A stretch of 64,000 nucleotides of DNA, taken from positions 124,001 to 188,000 of the forward strand of contig JAOVFP010000021.1 of assembly GCA_025738555.1 (NCBI GenBank), read 5' to 3'. The notes below the pieces were generated by a model. The model made no database searches and was not told the origin of the DNA. It saw only the letters and a program-made list of their open reading frames with translations. Below, one piece after another: positions 45,076 to 57,899 of this stretch. Origin of the DNA: Cyathus striatus. Its lineage: Eukaryota; Basidiomycota; Agaricomycetes; Agaricales; Nidulariaceae. How positions within the stretch are numbered: the first letter of the stretch is position 1; the number at the start of each line of letters is the position of its first letter. Position numbers and translations under genes: made by a program.

Positions 45076-48000
45076 CTACCGGTGTCGCCCGTCAGTCCGG
45101 GAACCGGTATGATCATAAGATTGTCGAGCGTTGTTGTTACCATCAGGTTCATTTCCTCCGTATGGTGAGGCCGTACTGTAATAACTATTCGAGCTGATAT
45201 GGTGATTTGAGCTCACGGCCGGTACTTGGGCATTCGCAAAGGCACCAGGATTCTGATAAACTTGTCGCGAGTTGCTATATGCTGAAGTGCCATATCCCGT
45301 AGCCAGGTTAGGGTTATTGTGATCATAGTATGACTGTGAATCTATGGCACTGGCTGGCGTTAGAATATCTTGGCCACCAGAAATGGGGTTATTCTGGTAA
45401 ATGTGTTGAGGGCTGCCAGTATAGTAAATATTGTCTCCTCCATATCCCATCGTCAGACCGAGGCTAGGGTATGGTGAATCCACGGGACTGGCTTGTGCTG
45501 AAATGCTATGAGCACCATCGGTATTTTCATAAACTTGTTGAGACTTACCGTTATCGTAACGTCCGTTGTATACTTCATATCTCAAGGTCCGGTAGCGACC
45601 ACTACGATCATGGTATGATGAGCCTACTGCATCGGGCGGCATTGAAAAGTCACGGGGCGCCATGAGGAGACCGCCATGTTGGTATGCTCGATCGGAGCTG
45701 CTGTTACCATAATATCCATTGTCTCCCCCATACCCAACGGTCAGGCTTACGTTATTGCGATCGTGGTATGGTGAGACACTGGGTGGCGTTAAAGAGGGTT
45801 GGACATAGACCCCCGCATTCTGATAAACTTGTCGGGGGCTGCTACCCGGAGCGACGTAACCCGTACCAGGGACTTCATATGAAGAAACAGCGATGGGTGT
45901 CGTAGTTGTCTCTGGAGAACGAAAACGCGACCTAGGAGCAGAAGGTGGCGTTAAAGAGGGTTGGACGTAGACCCCCGCATTCTGATAAACTTGTCGGGGG
46001 CTGCTACCCGGAGCGACGTAACCCGTACCAGGGACTTCATATGAAGAAACAGCGATGGGTGTCGTAGTTGTCTCTGGAGGACGAAAACGCGACCTAGGAG
46101 CAGAAGCTTGAAATGGTATAGTATCACTATGACTCCTTGTATCAGCGTGCCTTAAATAGCGTACGTCCGCAATGGTGTTGCTAGGGTTTGGAGAAAGCTG
46201 TAATTGAATGGGGCTGGTGGGTGGTGACATGATCCCCGTATAGGACATAGGACCATAAGATCCCCGACCACTACTCAGCGTAAATGCACCTCGATCCCTA
46301 TGTACTTGCCCATAAATATTGGGGGGTGGAGAACGGGTGTCTCCATAAAATGAAGAGTTCACGTCGATACGAAGGGCGGGCGTTGTGGTATCTCTCTCCA
46401 CTACAGAATTAGAATGTGACTCCGGGGTTCTGAAGGGCTGTATCGGGGTCAAATCTAGTTCGGGTTGAGTATCATACGAGGAACTTATATCACACTCTTG
46501 CGTTGATGAGTCATGAGCACCCGTATACGTGCTTGGAGTCAAATATCTCTGCCAGCGTAATACTTTATCTGGAGTGTAAATATCTTTACTAGACTCTAAG
46601 GTGCAAGTCCCGGTTTCTGTGCACGAGCATCAGTTAATTCGGTGTGATATGCTTAGGACTAGAATACCTTTGTAATACTTCACAATGTACTGATTTCTGA
46701 CGACTTCAAGAAGTTCGTTAAAATCACAGTTGCTCTATCACTGACTTGTCAGCATATTCGAAATGGGCGAAAGATTTCTTAATCCTGACCTGACCAACAA
46801 GTTTAGACCATGTGTTATCATGTGTGATGGCAATACGGGCCTCGGGAACCTGCTCAAAATGAATTCCAAAAAGTACCAAGGATTGTATTATAGTTCTTAC
46901 CTGAGACAGTAGCGCATTATTTATTGCAGTTAAAGGATGGAACAGCTGTACATTTGAGATGATGGAAGTGTGAATTGGAATTACAATAATGAAGAAGCAC
47001 CCACAGTATCTTTCTTCGGAAAACTGGTTATGCTGACTTTATTGCCCAAGTCTGTATGAGACGAGGATTGCGATCCAGATCCAGATCCACTATTGTGATT
47101 TGATCTTGTACTACCCCTGGGCTTATGGGATCCGCTGGATGAAAATGAATCACTCCCATTGTCGTTCGTGGTCACTATATCGGTGGGATCAAGTATCTTA
47201 TTCCATACCTCCTCAGACAGTGAAATCTTGAAACCACGCAGGAACAAGCACTGATTTTCATCGGCCTGTAGCCTATTTTCGTAGGCTAAACCGGAATCTG
47301 GAGTGGGACCAGTGCGTGTATGCGTTGCTTCTCCACAGTACTTCCATGTCAAATATGGACCATTGTCATCGCTAGATTTGCCTATTACCAGCAAGCTATT
47401 GCGGTCTGGAACGGACTTGTCAAAAGTTGCAATCCCCCAGGTTTTTGATTTCATGTATCCGGTAACAAGGTATAATGAGTGACGGTCTAAGTCAATGCCA
47501 CAAGTATGCTTGGCATATCTATACCAGCTTATCGCGTTTTTGGAGATAAATTCCTGTAGCAGCCCTTCGGACCTCAGATCTTCTGTAGAAGCTCCATGAG
47601 GGATCGATAGCAGTGCCCCTTTACCACCATCTTTACAGGTGAAGGATATGTCTCTAGCCAAAACATGCGTATAAATAAGCTGCGAAAACACCAAGGCAAA
47701 TGCTAGCTTACTTCGTATTTTCGACTACACCTGCCACAATGTCCAGATTTGAAATCTTGCTGTTGTAACCTGGACTGAACGAATGTTGAAACATGGTTCT
47801 ACGCTCTGGGCGAGGCATGGAATCAAAATCGTCCGGTAAATTATTCGGGTTTATGGGATGGCTGGCTGGTAGCCAGATATTAAACAAGAAGTCGAATCCA
47901 CCGTTGAATGTAATGACTCCAACATCACCAATAGCGACACCCCTGCGGCGGTATTCAACAGGGCGATCACGATCTGGTTGAGGATACCATAGCGGATAGC

Positions 48001-48565
48001 CATGCTTGAGCTTATACATCTTTTTGATGTAGACTTCGTAGCTTGAGGGAGCTCGTGAGAAGGCCTCCGTTGGGAGGAATTCTTCATGATTAACAGTTGG
48101 AATCTGTGAGTGGTCAGGATAAAAAGAATGAGTGATACTACTTGATGAACTTCACCATGTTAACACCGCTCGTCTTGCGTCTTGTAGTTCCATCGCTGGC
48201 ACCCGAGTCCGAGTCGACCTATTAATACGTGTAAGGCAGAATGTTTTATAGTAAGTTGCTTTAAAAAATCTTACGTTTTCTAGAGTGGATGGCTCACCTG
48301 CTCTACGATCTTCTTCGATTTCAACCAATGCTGAATGTGGAGAAGTGGGGCTCTTCTCGGTGGGTGTTGATACAGTATCGGAATCTGCATGTAAGACAGT
48401 GTTAGCCACGGCTTGACAGAGCGGATGAGAGCATTTGATAAAGGTGATGTTTCCAATGTCTCTACCGGCGTTTAAGAAGTTTGCGTCGTTGATTGCATTT
48501 TTCTTGCCTTTATCGAACGCTGAGGTACCAGCTACTGAAGCCTCTGAGCGACTTCCCTTTACCAT
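45076..48565 (-). CDS. Large protein of an unnamed family with repetitive tail
   Basis: Exons 48565-48275, 48218-48156, 48103-47712, 47653-47005, 46945-46901, 46849-46790, 46734-46668 and 46616-45076; 1035 aa with a continuous frame. The N-terminal exon has FLNAGRDIGNITFI, which recalls the short motifs in front of some fungal NACHT proteins. A conserved block follows, starting FLPTEAFSRAPSSYEVY and KMYKLKHGYPLWYPQP, then RRRGVAIGDVGVI, FNIWLPASHPIN, LYLVTGYMKSKTWGIATF. A second block is LFHPLTAINNALL, ARIAITHDNTW, KVLRWQRYL. The last 490 residues are Ser/Pro/Tyr/Asn-rich with tandem repeats. No signal peptide or enzyme motif is seen. I believe the two blocks form a basidiomycete-specific family but cannot name it. 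Confidence 0.7.
45782..46105. repeat. Two near-identical 162-bp tandem repeats
   Basis: Units 45782-45943 and 45944-46105 differ at only a few bases. Each encodes 54 residues including VSSYEVPGTGYVAPGSS and RQVYQNAGVYVQPSL. The length is a multiple of three, so the frame of the host gene is kept. The event is recent. Confidence 0.85.
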
Positions 48566-51500
48566 AGAAATGCCAGTCAAATGTCGCAGTAGTTACGGCC
48601 TTGTGGTGATGACGATAGACAAAACGTCGACGGGGTGGTCGTTGTCGCAATCAGTCAGCCAACAGCCAACTTAAATATCATATTAGGCGCCCCTGCCCGT
48701 ATAGACATGAATAGGTAACATGAACTATGGAGGGCCTATAAATACACCTTAGTGGCTGTAGGTTCATACCAAGTTCATGCATATGGCACCAAAAATTGAA
48801 TACAAGAGGGTTGACGGAGCGAATACTAAGTGTGCAGTGGTACAGGCCATTACGTCATGTCGTTTTTTATCTTTTGCGGCAGTGCGGGAAGCTTTGGAAT
48901 GGGATGGCAATTCAGGAGGTTCATTCGAATCAATGTCATAGTGTCAACTTTCAAGGAATGATGGTGGTGCAATATTCAATGATGGTGGCACATATGTACC
49001 TGTATGTACTTATTATGCAGTAGCTAATTTTGTAAATACCTGTAAATATCTGCAAACCACAGTCGTCTGTCGTCGGCAAGCCGTCGGTGACACTCGGTGT
49101 CGATTGAAGATACTTATTCTTGCTGGATTCATCACACTTTCTCCTAATTAAATCCATCAGTACTTCAAGCTTCAGTGCTTTATCCAAGCTTTATTGTTAC
49201 AATGAGAATATTTAGGATGTCATTGGAATGGGCCGAGTGGACGTGCGATGCGTACGATGATGATAGTATTCGATTCCGTTTATCTACAGTCTGTTCCTAT
49301 TATGCTGACTAATACTACAGGTCCCAGTCTTCCTACTCTAGAATCCACCGTGCAAATTGACAAGCTCTGTTCCCTTGGGCTTTGGGTCAGTGATTTCAAA
49401 TTTCGATCTGGTACATCTCTCGTTCATCTGACCGCTGTAATACAGGTAGCTTACTCGTATTACAGTTTTCGGCTCACTCGTGAATCTGCTACAGATTTCT
49501 GTTCCTATTGGGCACTTTGAATGGCTTGAATTGATGCCTCAGTTCTCTACGCGACCTGATAAGTATTGCCTAATTCGCCTGTAGGTGACGAGTTCAGTGG
49601 GATGGAGGAAGGATGTGAAAGCATTGTTGGCATGCATGGATCAAGTCGAGAGAGAACCGGAGGACATTCCCATGAAGCTGAAGTATGTACACACCATCTT
49701 CTCATATGACCCTCTTCTTCGACTTTGCTCAATGTCGTTCACTCTATTGACTTCGCGAATTAATACTTACTCGCTTTCCTCAGGACGCGTAATTCCTTGC
49801 TCTATATCATCTATCACAACTTTTCAAGATATCCAAACGCCCCAAGCTGTTACACCTATAATCACACACGCGTTGGAGGCATCCACCACGCTGGAGCTTC
49901 CGTGCATAGTCGTTTACTGCAGACACGTGTAAAGGTGTGACAACTGGATCCTCAGCGTCCCAAAATGCGGATTTGTCGAGTCTTATCAGGGAGAGAGCGC
50001 AAAGGAAGGTATCCTACTTCCGCTACCCGCATATAATGGGCTATTGATCGATTAGCCGCTACAAATGACTATGTGCATCGAAGGCAGTTGCAAACTATTA
50101 TGATGTTAGCATATTTCTTCTATCATCGTAATGCCTTTACGTCTAACCAGACAACTCGCATATAGTCATAGATGATCTTACACAGATTTCTCATCAAGGC
50201 TTACATTCTCGTTATGCTACACACGACACGGAATAATTTTCAGACTCCAAGCTACCATGGCAACTTTGATCATGGAAAGTGACACTGCGGGCTTTGAACA
50301 GGGTTGAATTTTGCTTGTGTTCACTGCTTGAGTTTTGACCCAAATCCTTTCTCGATCTTGGCAAAACTTTTGCATCGTTGTCGTTATGTGGGGGCCACAT
50401 GCTTCACACTATAGAGGATGTAGAATCGAGATGGCGAAGAGTGCTTGTGGCATCAGGCCATGAACATACTTATCAGACTGCTACATCAACTTTCGAACCT
50501 GAACGATTATGTCAATTACGCCTTAAAACCCGAATCTGACTGTGGTCACTGGTCGGTCGCTGGTGCCCGCACAGTTGTCCATTTGATGACCGACTCCGTT
50601 GGGGACGGTCTTTTGCGGTCTTACACGGCTGTCCCGACGAATGCCTTCATTTCCTGTGTCATATTCTGCATCAATGATACCCTTTTCCCTGAACTGATCC
50701 GTGGACACTGCTTTCTCCCTCTTTCTCCGTATCTCACTAAGATCGTCGTTGCGCTGATGGTTATGTTTTCTTCGGGTGTTGTTGAGGATTGGTATGTTTT
50801 GCTTAGCATGTGTTGAGGAATGGACAGCTGATACAACTCGATATGCTTCAGAGTATGTGCCGTAGTGCAGACGCCTGCTCATCCTGCTACAGGCCAAGAC
50901 TCGAGGTTCGGGTCTACTTACAATTGGGAATCGGACAGTGTCCGAAGTGTTGCATCAACGGAACCCGCTCCCGCCGCTCGTCTTTCCATGGTCTGTTTCT
51001 GTGCAGTCAGTTATTGGTCGAGTACATCAATAATACACTCTTATACTCTCCCGCGAGTTGGCCGTTCTGCGTTGGTTATGATTATGACGTACCATCGGGG
51101 ATATGCATATGACGCTGAACCGAGTCGTTCCTTGCTTGTTGTGGCAGTTACCCTCTGCAGTACATCCAACGGTGTCATTAAACAAGATTTGCCTACTGCG
51201 CGAGCTACCTTTTCATACTGCTATATTCCTCTCATCCCAAGAGCCTGTGATTCTTTTCTGCTTTCCTCTACCGGCGATAGATTACCATGGTTGTCACGGT
51301 AGGGAGTGCGACAGCTGAAGCGCTGAACGCTGGGAGCTGGATATACTACCTTCAACGGAATCTCTTGTCGTTATCTAAATTATTTCGCGTGGACAAGTCG
51401 GATTTGAGCAGTTGGCTCATTAGGATTCGTCATCGAGCTCTTACTGGCGTGCTTTTCTTACTATGGAGTCGTTACTTCCTCATCACGATGGACATTTCCC

Positions 51501-54123
51501 CAGGGGACTTCTATGGATCATACACGACTTGGAAATAGATGCACTTGATGCAGCCAAATATGCAATCTACATCAGCTTAATTTCTGATTTTCAAACGTTG
51601 TATTTACATCGATATTACAGGTGTGCCAAACTGGCTAGGATTCAAGGTCATTTGCATACCCATAGCAGAAGGAATAGTCACTATTCGATAGTGCTACCCA
51701 TCATACCAGTATCTCCTACTACAGGAACTCCTTTTCCTACTACTACAATCCATTCAAACCCAAGGACCGGAGGTTTCCACCATTACCGGCAATTAATGGA
51801 GGCATTGCAGTGTAGATGTCCGACGGTATATGAAGGCTTAATATACATTCATCGACGGAATCTGTCGCTAGTCGACTTAATATTGCAAGTTTAATACCAT
51901 TCTGGGCTATTTGCCGCTTACAGATTGATTCGCGAACTACTGCGTTGCTGGAACCATATGTTCGACCAAGTCGTCGCGGCTAGCGACGAAGACACGATAG
52001 CTGATTTCGATTACTAGCACTACGGAAACTTTGAACGAGTTTATCTCACCTCAAAACCCGAATCCGTCTGTGGGTCAGCCTTATCTTCTTAAGGATATTT
52101 TCATGGCTGTCGGTCCTATTTATGCTCTTCGCACTCCTCAGATGTGATCATCAGTGCACTTTCATCTCACAACGTCTACAGCTTTCCATCTGTATCATAT
52201 GGCTGATCGGACCATTAATACATATTAGGTGATCTTTGGCCGTAAACGAACAGACTATTCCGGGCTTGGGTGTTATACTTCCTTGACCACATCAGCGTTC
52301 ACCTGTCTATTAAGGTCTTTCTTTCCGCCGGTTGTTAATAGTGCGCCCACCGATGTTGCTGCTGCTGTGAAGTTCCTCAGCAACGAACGTCGGGGTTTCC
52401 TGATGCTGATGCGACGCTATCACGCATAATGCTGCTGCTCACGAACTGTGAGCTGTTTTCCACGCGGCTTGAATTTCCCCGTTCCCCCCGCGAACAAGTA
52501 TTCGTAGTAAGCAAATGATGATGGATCTTTACCTTCAGCGTTAATGCTGATTTCGCTCTTGCAATACGAGGATGTTGTCCTGAAATTTTCTTGTGACGGA
52601 AGACTTCGGGAGGACTCGTTGCATTAGGCTCTTGCCTACAGTCGAGACGACAGCATCATCGAATTTTGGGTATTGTTGTGCACCTCATCGCTCTTCCGCT
52701 TCCGCTAACATGTATTCGGAGATCTGGTTACGAACTATGATACATGATACGCATGATTTGCATCTGCTATGGATTTCGATCTCTGTTCCGGCATTATACT
52801 GTGACTTCGTCGGTGATTTCAAATCCCATCCGCCTGAGCGCTCTTGGTCTCGGACACTGGATGGTGGGTGATTGTGTGCCACTTCTTGCGCCCAGGGAGG
52901 TCTTGGCGTACCGTCCGTGTAATTATTCAACGGAGGCATACATATCGAAAAAAAGATCCTCCTCTATCGTTGCTATCAGGATAGCTTCGGGATACAAATG
53001 TTCAACTGATAGGCCTTACTTTTGGAAGATGTTCTGGAAATTCGTTATCCATTTCATGTTTATCATTTCTTTCGCCACGATCACTCCTGGTTCACCCTGG
53101 TTGCTATTATCGTTTTCTTTGTGTGTAGGAGGTAAACCAAAGTGTTTCATGACTTTGCGTCGCGCGGTCCCGCTCCATTGTCATTTCAGGACCTGGACAG
53201 CCTCTTGTTCATCAGTTCTGCTGCACCGCTGCTGACAGGATCATGACCTTGCTGTTTCTGTTAAAGCATGTTAGAGCGGTGATGGTCGGCTTGGATCCAC
53301 CGATGGATTTTCACATCAAGGAATTGCGTGCTTATTACTGGCGGTATTATACGGCCTTCTTACTTTCTTTGGACTGCGGGGGGAGCAGGAGGATTTGGAT
53401 GGGCGTCTTTTGGTTATCATCTCTTGGAGCAACAGTGCATTGCGGCACCGCTAGTAGCACGAATGGAAGATGCGATCGGCATACCGTCTCTTTTAGTTGT
53501 ACTTTGCACTACACTTAATATTACAATTCTCTACCCCTCGAAAACTGTCACTCACATTTTCTCATATTGAACCAACGCTTAGCACTGTTTTTCAAAGCCG
53601 TCTTTTGCAAACAAATGTGCTTAGCGACGGAAAGGGTCTAATTATAATGCTATGAATTACATTATGAAAATTGATGAAACCATCCGATTGGGATCAAGGA
53701 CAAACTGTCGAGCTTTATGTCCTGTGTGCGCGGGATGCCAAGTAAATGATATTACCAGACGTTTGGCTGTGTTGATCATCCTTACATCTGAGCAGCTGAA
53801 GCAATACTTTGTTTTTCCATGTTTAGTTCCAAGATGATAGCGAAGTTATAAATTAGGATTTCCAATGGATGTCGTTTCCTCAGAAGTGCCTGGTGCCTCC
53901 TCCCTCAGTGAGTAGATGGTTTTCCTGGTTGACGCCGAAGTTGCTGACCGTGTTGTTAGACTTTACATAGGCCGGTCCTATATCATTTACTTTTGCTTTC
54001 AGACGACTTTCTTCGTATGTGCTCGCAACTTGTAATGGACAATGAAGCTAATTACAGTTGAACCTGCAGATTTTACGAACTTTTTAATTCATTCTTTAAC
54101 ACCCTCTCTTTATCACATTCAAC
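48566..54123. other. 5.5 kb without a recognisable gene
   Basis: Many short overlapping plus-strand frames but no domain, no intact splice model and no match elsewhere in the window. Some stretches have coding texture, for example WRKDVKALLACMDQVERE near 49606 between an acceptor-like and a donor-like site, and GQPYLLKDIFMAVGP near 52070. This looks like decayed coding sequence, possibly an old element or gene. I see no terminal repeats. Confidence 0.4.
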
Positions 54124-56579
54124 ATGCGTGTAACATCGGGTTTCGTGGTTCTGTCCCTCCTTAGTGGTTCTGGTGTTTTGTCTCTCCCAATTGTGAGCAC
54201 TATATTTTTGGCCTGATTGATAACAATTTTGACATCACGGCAGGGCTCTACAGAAAGCTCATCCCTTCAAGCACGCGAAGCCGAGCTCGAGACTCGTGAA
54301 TTTGATAATGTCGAACTCGATGCTCGCGATGATTTCGAGGAACTTGAGTCTCGCGGCGTTTTAAGTGCTATTGCGAAGGGGGTTGCCAAGGCTGCGCCAA
54401 AAGCTGTTGCCGCGGCCACTAAAGCTGCTCCAAAGGCTGCTGCTGAAGTTGCGAAGGCTGCCCCGAAAGCGGCTGCCCAAGCCGCGAAGGCTGCTCCTAA
54501 GGCCGTTGCTCAAGCTGCAAAGGCTGCCCCCAAAGCTGCTGCTCAGGCCGCCAAGTCTGCTCCCAAAGCTGCATCTCAAGCCGCTAAGTCCGCTCCCAAA
54601 GCTGCTTCTCAGGCTGCGAAATCTGCTCCTAAATCTGTTAGTCAATCTTCGAAGTCATCCCCGAAGTCTAGTACTTCAAACCAGTCTTCCACCAAGAAAA
54701 GGCCTGCTCCTCTTAGCGTGTCCAATAAGACGTTTTTGCCTAAAGGTACACCCAAGACGCTTTCGACTAAAGGTACGCCCAAGACTCCAACCACAGGCGG
54801 GCGTACACCGAAGACTCCAACTGCTGGAGGCCGCACGCCCAAGACTCCCACTACAGGCGGGCGTACACCGAAGACTCCAACTGCTGGAGGCCGCACGCCC
54901 AAGACTCCCACTACAGGCGGGCGTACACCGAAGACTCCAACTGCTGGAGGCCGCACGCCCAAGACTTCCACTACAGGCGGGCGTACACCGAAGACTCCAA
55001 CTGCTGGAGGCCGCACGCCCAAGACTTCCACTACAGGCGGGCGTACACCGAAGACTCCAACTGCTGGAGGACGCACACCCAAGACACCCACTACAGGCGG
55101 GCGTACACCGAAAACTCCAACTACCGGAGGACGTACACCTAAGATTCCAACTACTGGAGGCCGCACACCCAAGACTCCTACTACAGGCGGGCGTACACCG
55201 AAGACTCCAACTACCGGAGGACGTACGCCTAAGACTCCCACCACTGGAGGACGTACGTCTACCACTGGCGGCCGCACTCCCAAGACTACAGGAGGAGGAC
55301 GTACATCCACCACTGGCAGTCGCACTCCCAAGACTCCAACGACCGGCGGAGGACGCACGACCACTACTGGAGGCCGCACTCCCAAAACTCCAACAACCGG
55401 AGGAGGCCGCACTCCCAAGACTCCAACAACCGGAGGAGGACGCACTCCCAAGAATCCAACGACCGGCGGAGGACGTACTACCACTGGGGGCCGCACACCA
55501 AAGACTCCAGCGACTAGCGGAGGACGTACACCCAAGAATCCGACAACCGAAGGAGGACACACCACTGGAGGCCGCACACCCAAGAATCCAACCACTGGAG
55601 GAGGACGTACTACCACTGGAGGCCGCACGCCAAAGACTCCAGCGAGCAGTGGAGGACGTACACCCAAGAATCCAACAACCGAAGGAGGACGCACCACTGG
55701 AGGACGCACACCCAAGAATCCAGCCACTGGAGGAGGACGCACTACCACTGGTGGCCGCACACCAAAGACTCCAGCGAGCAGTGGAGGACGTACACCCAAG
55801 AATCCAACAACTGAAGGAGGTCGCACCACTGGAAGTCGCACACCCAAGAATCCAGCCACTGGAGGACGTACTACCACTGGAGGCCGCACACTAAAGACTC
55901 CAGCGACCAGCGGAGGACGTACACCCAAGAATCCAACAACTGAAGGAGGACGCACCACTGGAGGTCGTACACCAAAAACTCCAAACACAGGCGGGCGCAC
56001 ACCCAAGAATCCTACCTCGGGAGGACGTAATCCTGATTCTTCGACGCCGAAGACCAACAAGCCGAAGACTCAGAGGCCGGACAACTCCAACAACGTGAGT
56101 CAGAGCTGAACTTAGCATTATTCGTTTTCGGTTTTCTCATTGACTTCATTCTGCAGAACAACCAGAACCAGAACAACCAGAACAACAACAACCAGAACAA
56201 CAACAACCAGAACAGCCAGAACAACAATCAGAACAACAACAACCAGAATAACCAGAACAATTGGAATAATAATCAGAACAGTTGGAATAACCAAAATAAC
56301 AACAATGGTCCTTACCGTGGTATGAACTCTGGATGGAATGGTGCTGGATACGGTGCTGGCGTTGGTGCTGGTGTTGGTGCAGGCGTCGGGGCCAACTATG
56401 GTGGGTACGCTCCGGCTCCGCGCCCTGCTTACCGACCTGCTCCCGTCCGAATGGAACCTGTAATGGAGCAACCTGTTTATGAGCCATACCCGGTGGCGTA
56501 CGAGGTTAGTTCACCCGTGAATAGTTGGCATGTATGAAACTCATCTTTGCCTTTACAGCCCGTTATTCCCGAGTGGTAA
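54124..56579 (+). CDS. Secreted highly repetitive Thr/Pro/Lys/Gly protein
   Basis: Exons 54124-54192, 54244-56094, 56157-56504 and 56559-56579; 762 aa. A signal peptide (MRVTSGFVVLSLLSGSG) is followed by an acidic propeptide-like segment with repeated LxAR/LETR/LESR motifs (possible processing sites). Then come an Ala/Lys region of AAPKAAxQAAK repeats (about residues 65-145) and about 400 residues of TTGGRTPKTP repeats. A linker and an Asn/Gln-only stretch of about 50 residues follow (exon 3), then GAGVGAGVGAG and a Pro/Tyr-rich end. The first exon joins in phase 0 and encodes just the signal peptide, as in many secreted fungal proteins. Likely an extracellular or cell-wall structural protein. 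The function is not known; the N/Q tract is prion-like in composition. Confidence 0.8.
54781..55080. repeat. 60-bp tandem repeat array
   Basis: Five units of exactly 60 bp, nearly identical, each encoding two decapeptides of TTGGRTPKTP/TAGGRTPKTP type. More diverged units of 30-60 bp continue to about 56000. The array lies wholly inside the coding exon. Confidence 0.9.
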
Positions 56580-57289
56580 ATCCCCGACACCACGCTTTCT
56601 TATGTTAGGTACTTAGATACATCCCTGTAGGGGTTTAGTATTCCTTCGTGAATGAAAGTCGTTTGCAAAGTATCTTCAGTGAATTTAAGTGGTTACGAGA
56701 TCGGGGGTGATATCCAGATAACGACTTCAGAAGATATTGTTACAAACCGTGTATTGATGAAACGTAAATACGACAAAAGAGTAGGATAATGCAAGATAAC
56801 AGGCCTGATATCGATTCCGTTAGGGATGTATGAACTGCCGGCTCTGCACTCTCCAGATAACAAAACATGAAGAGAGACGCGACGTAAGTCAAGCGCTAAG
56901 ACATCCAAATTCCTTTCAGCACTGCTTTGGCACAAATCAGCCTTTAGAAAGTAAGTGGCTAAGATCTGCAATTTGACGTGAGTGCGGTGAAGAAAAAGTG
57001 AGCTGGCAATATGGTCGCGCTTATAAGGGCACGGTCACGTGAGTTTATCCGTGAGACAGAAACCAAACTTTTCAAACTCTATTTGCGACAAGACGAGAAT
57101 ATATAATATTCAATAGAACTGAGATGACAGAAAAATACGACACAAGGAGAACACTAGAATGGTATATTGGTATATATCGTAGGCCTTTTGCCAAATTTTA
57201 GGAAGTTGTGGGTGAATGGATATAAGATTTTGATACGATTTGGATTTTATTTTCTACTCCGCGAGCGACGAACATTATAACATATACTA
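56580..57289. other. Convergent spacer
   Basis: Between the 3' ends of the repetitive gene and small gene P1. From about 57100 it aligns with 61880-62110, so it belongs to the segmental duplication. No gene. Confidence 0.45.
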
Positions 57290-57899
57290 TTAAGCAGGAG
57301 CTCCATTTTGGGAAGCAGCAGCTGCAGGCATCGAAAGTGGTGGTGCACCCGCTGACACAGCTTCACGGTCTTGTGTAGGACGTCTACGGAGAGCCTTCGA
57401 CAAGTTCCGCTGATAGTACACATAAGTCAGAACTTTGAAGAGAATATATAATCAAAAAGACGTACCCAGAGAGAGACAGCTACAGCACTGACCTTAATTT
57501 TATCGCGGCCAACGCGCTGTTGGCCATCTAAATTCGACGCGTTGGCATCGTGAACTGAATGCGAGCTCTCATCATCCAACTCCCTCGGCTAGGAGAGGGC
57601 GATCAGGTACCATAAGACCACTAGCGGGAATGCGCGTACCATAAAGAAGCCTGAATTGTATCTGGACCCACAGGCAAAGCGTTCATCGATGGTTCCCTAT
57701 ATCATAAAGGATGTAAGCTTATTAATACATAGTAAATAAAGCTTTTACAGACCATGAGATCGGGGGAAAAAGGTTGCGGGACAATTGGCTCAGGAGGAAC
57801 TTTGGGGCGAGTTCGGTAATGTACCGTAACGGCGGGAAAAAGCTCACTCTCGACCATTGCACGAGTAAACGTTGGATAGGGGTGGTGGCCCTGGACCAT
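57290..57899 (-). CDS. Small four-exon gene P1, unknown family
   Basis: Exons 57899-57753, 57696-57640, 57588-57466 and 57409-57290; 148 aa. Start MVQGHHPYPTFTRAM; VPPEPIVPQPFSPDLM ends exon 1; exon 2 has DERFACGS.YNSGFF; exon 3 has ELDDESSHSV; exon 4 has RNLSKALRRRPTQ. The paralog P2 at 62115-62717 has the same exon order; exons 1 and 2 have identical lengths (147 and 57 nt) and all phases are 0. Conservation of exon structure and frame between the copies is good evidence of a real gene. No signal peptide, membrane segment or known domain. Confidence 0.7.

Noticed and set aside
54365..56060. Very long frames on the second plus frame (509 codons) and the minus strand (472 codons)
   Set aside because: They are shadows of the 30/60-bp repeat array, which keeps several frames free of stops. 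Only the first plus frame has a signal peptide and correct splice sites.
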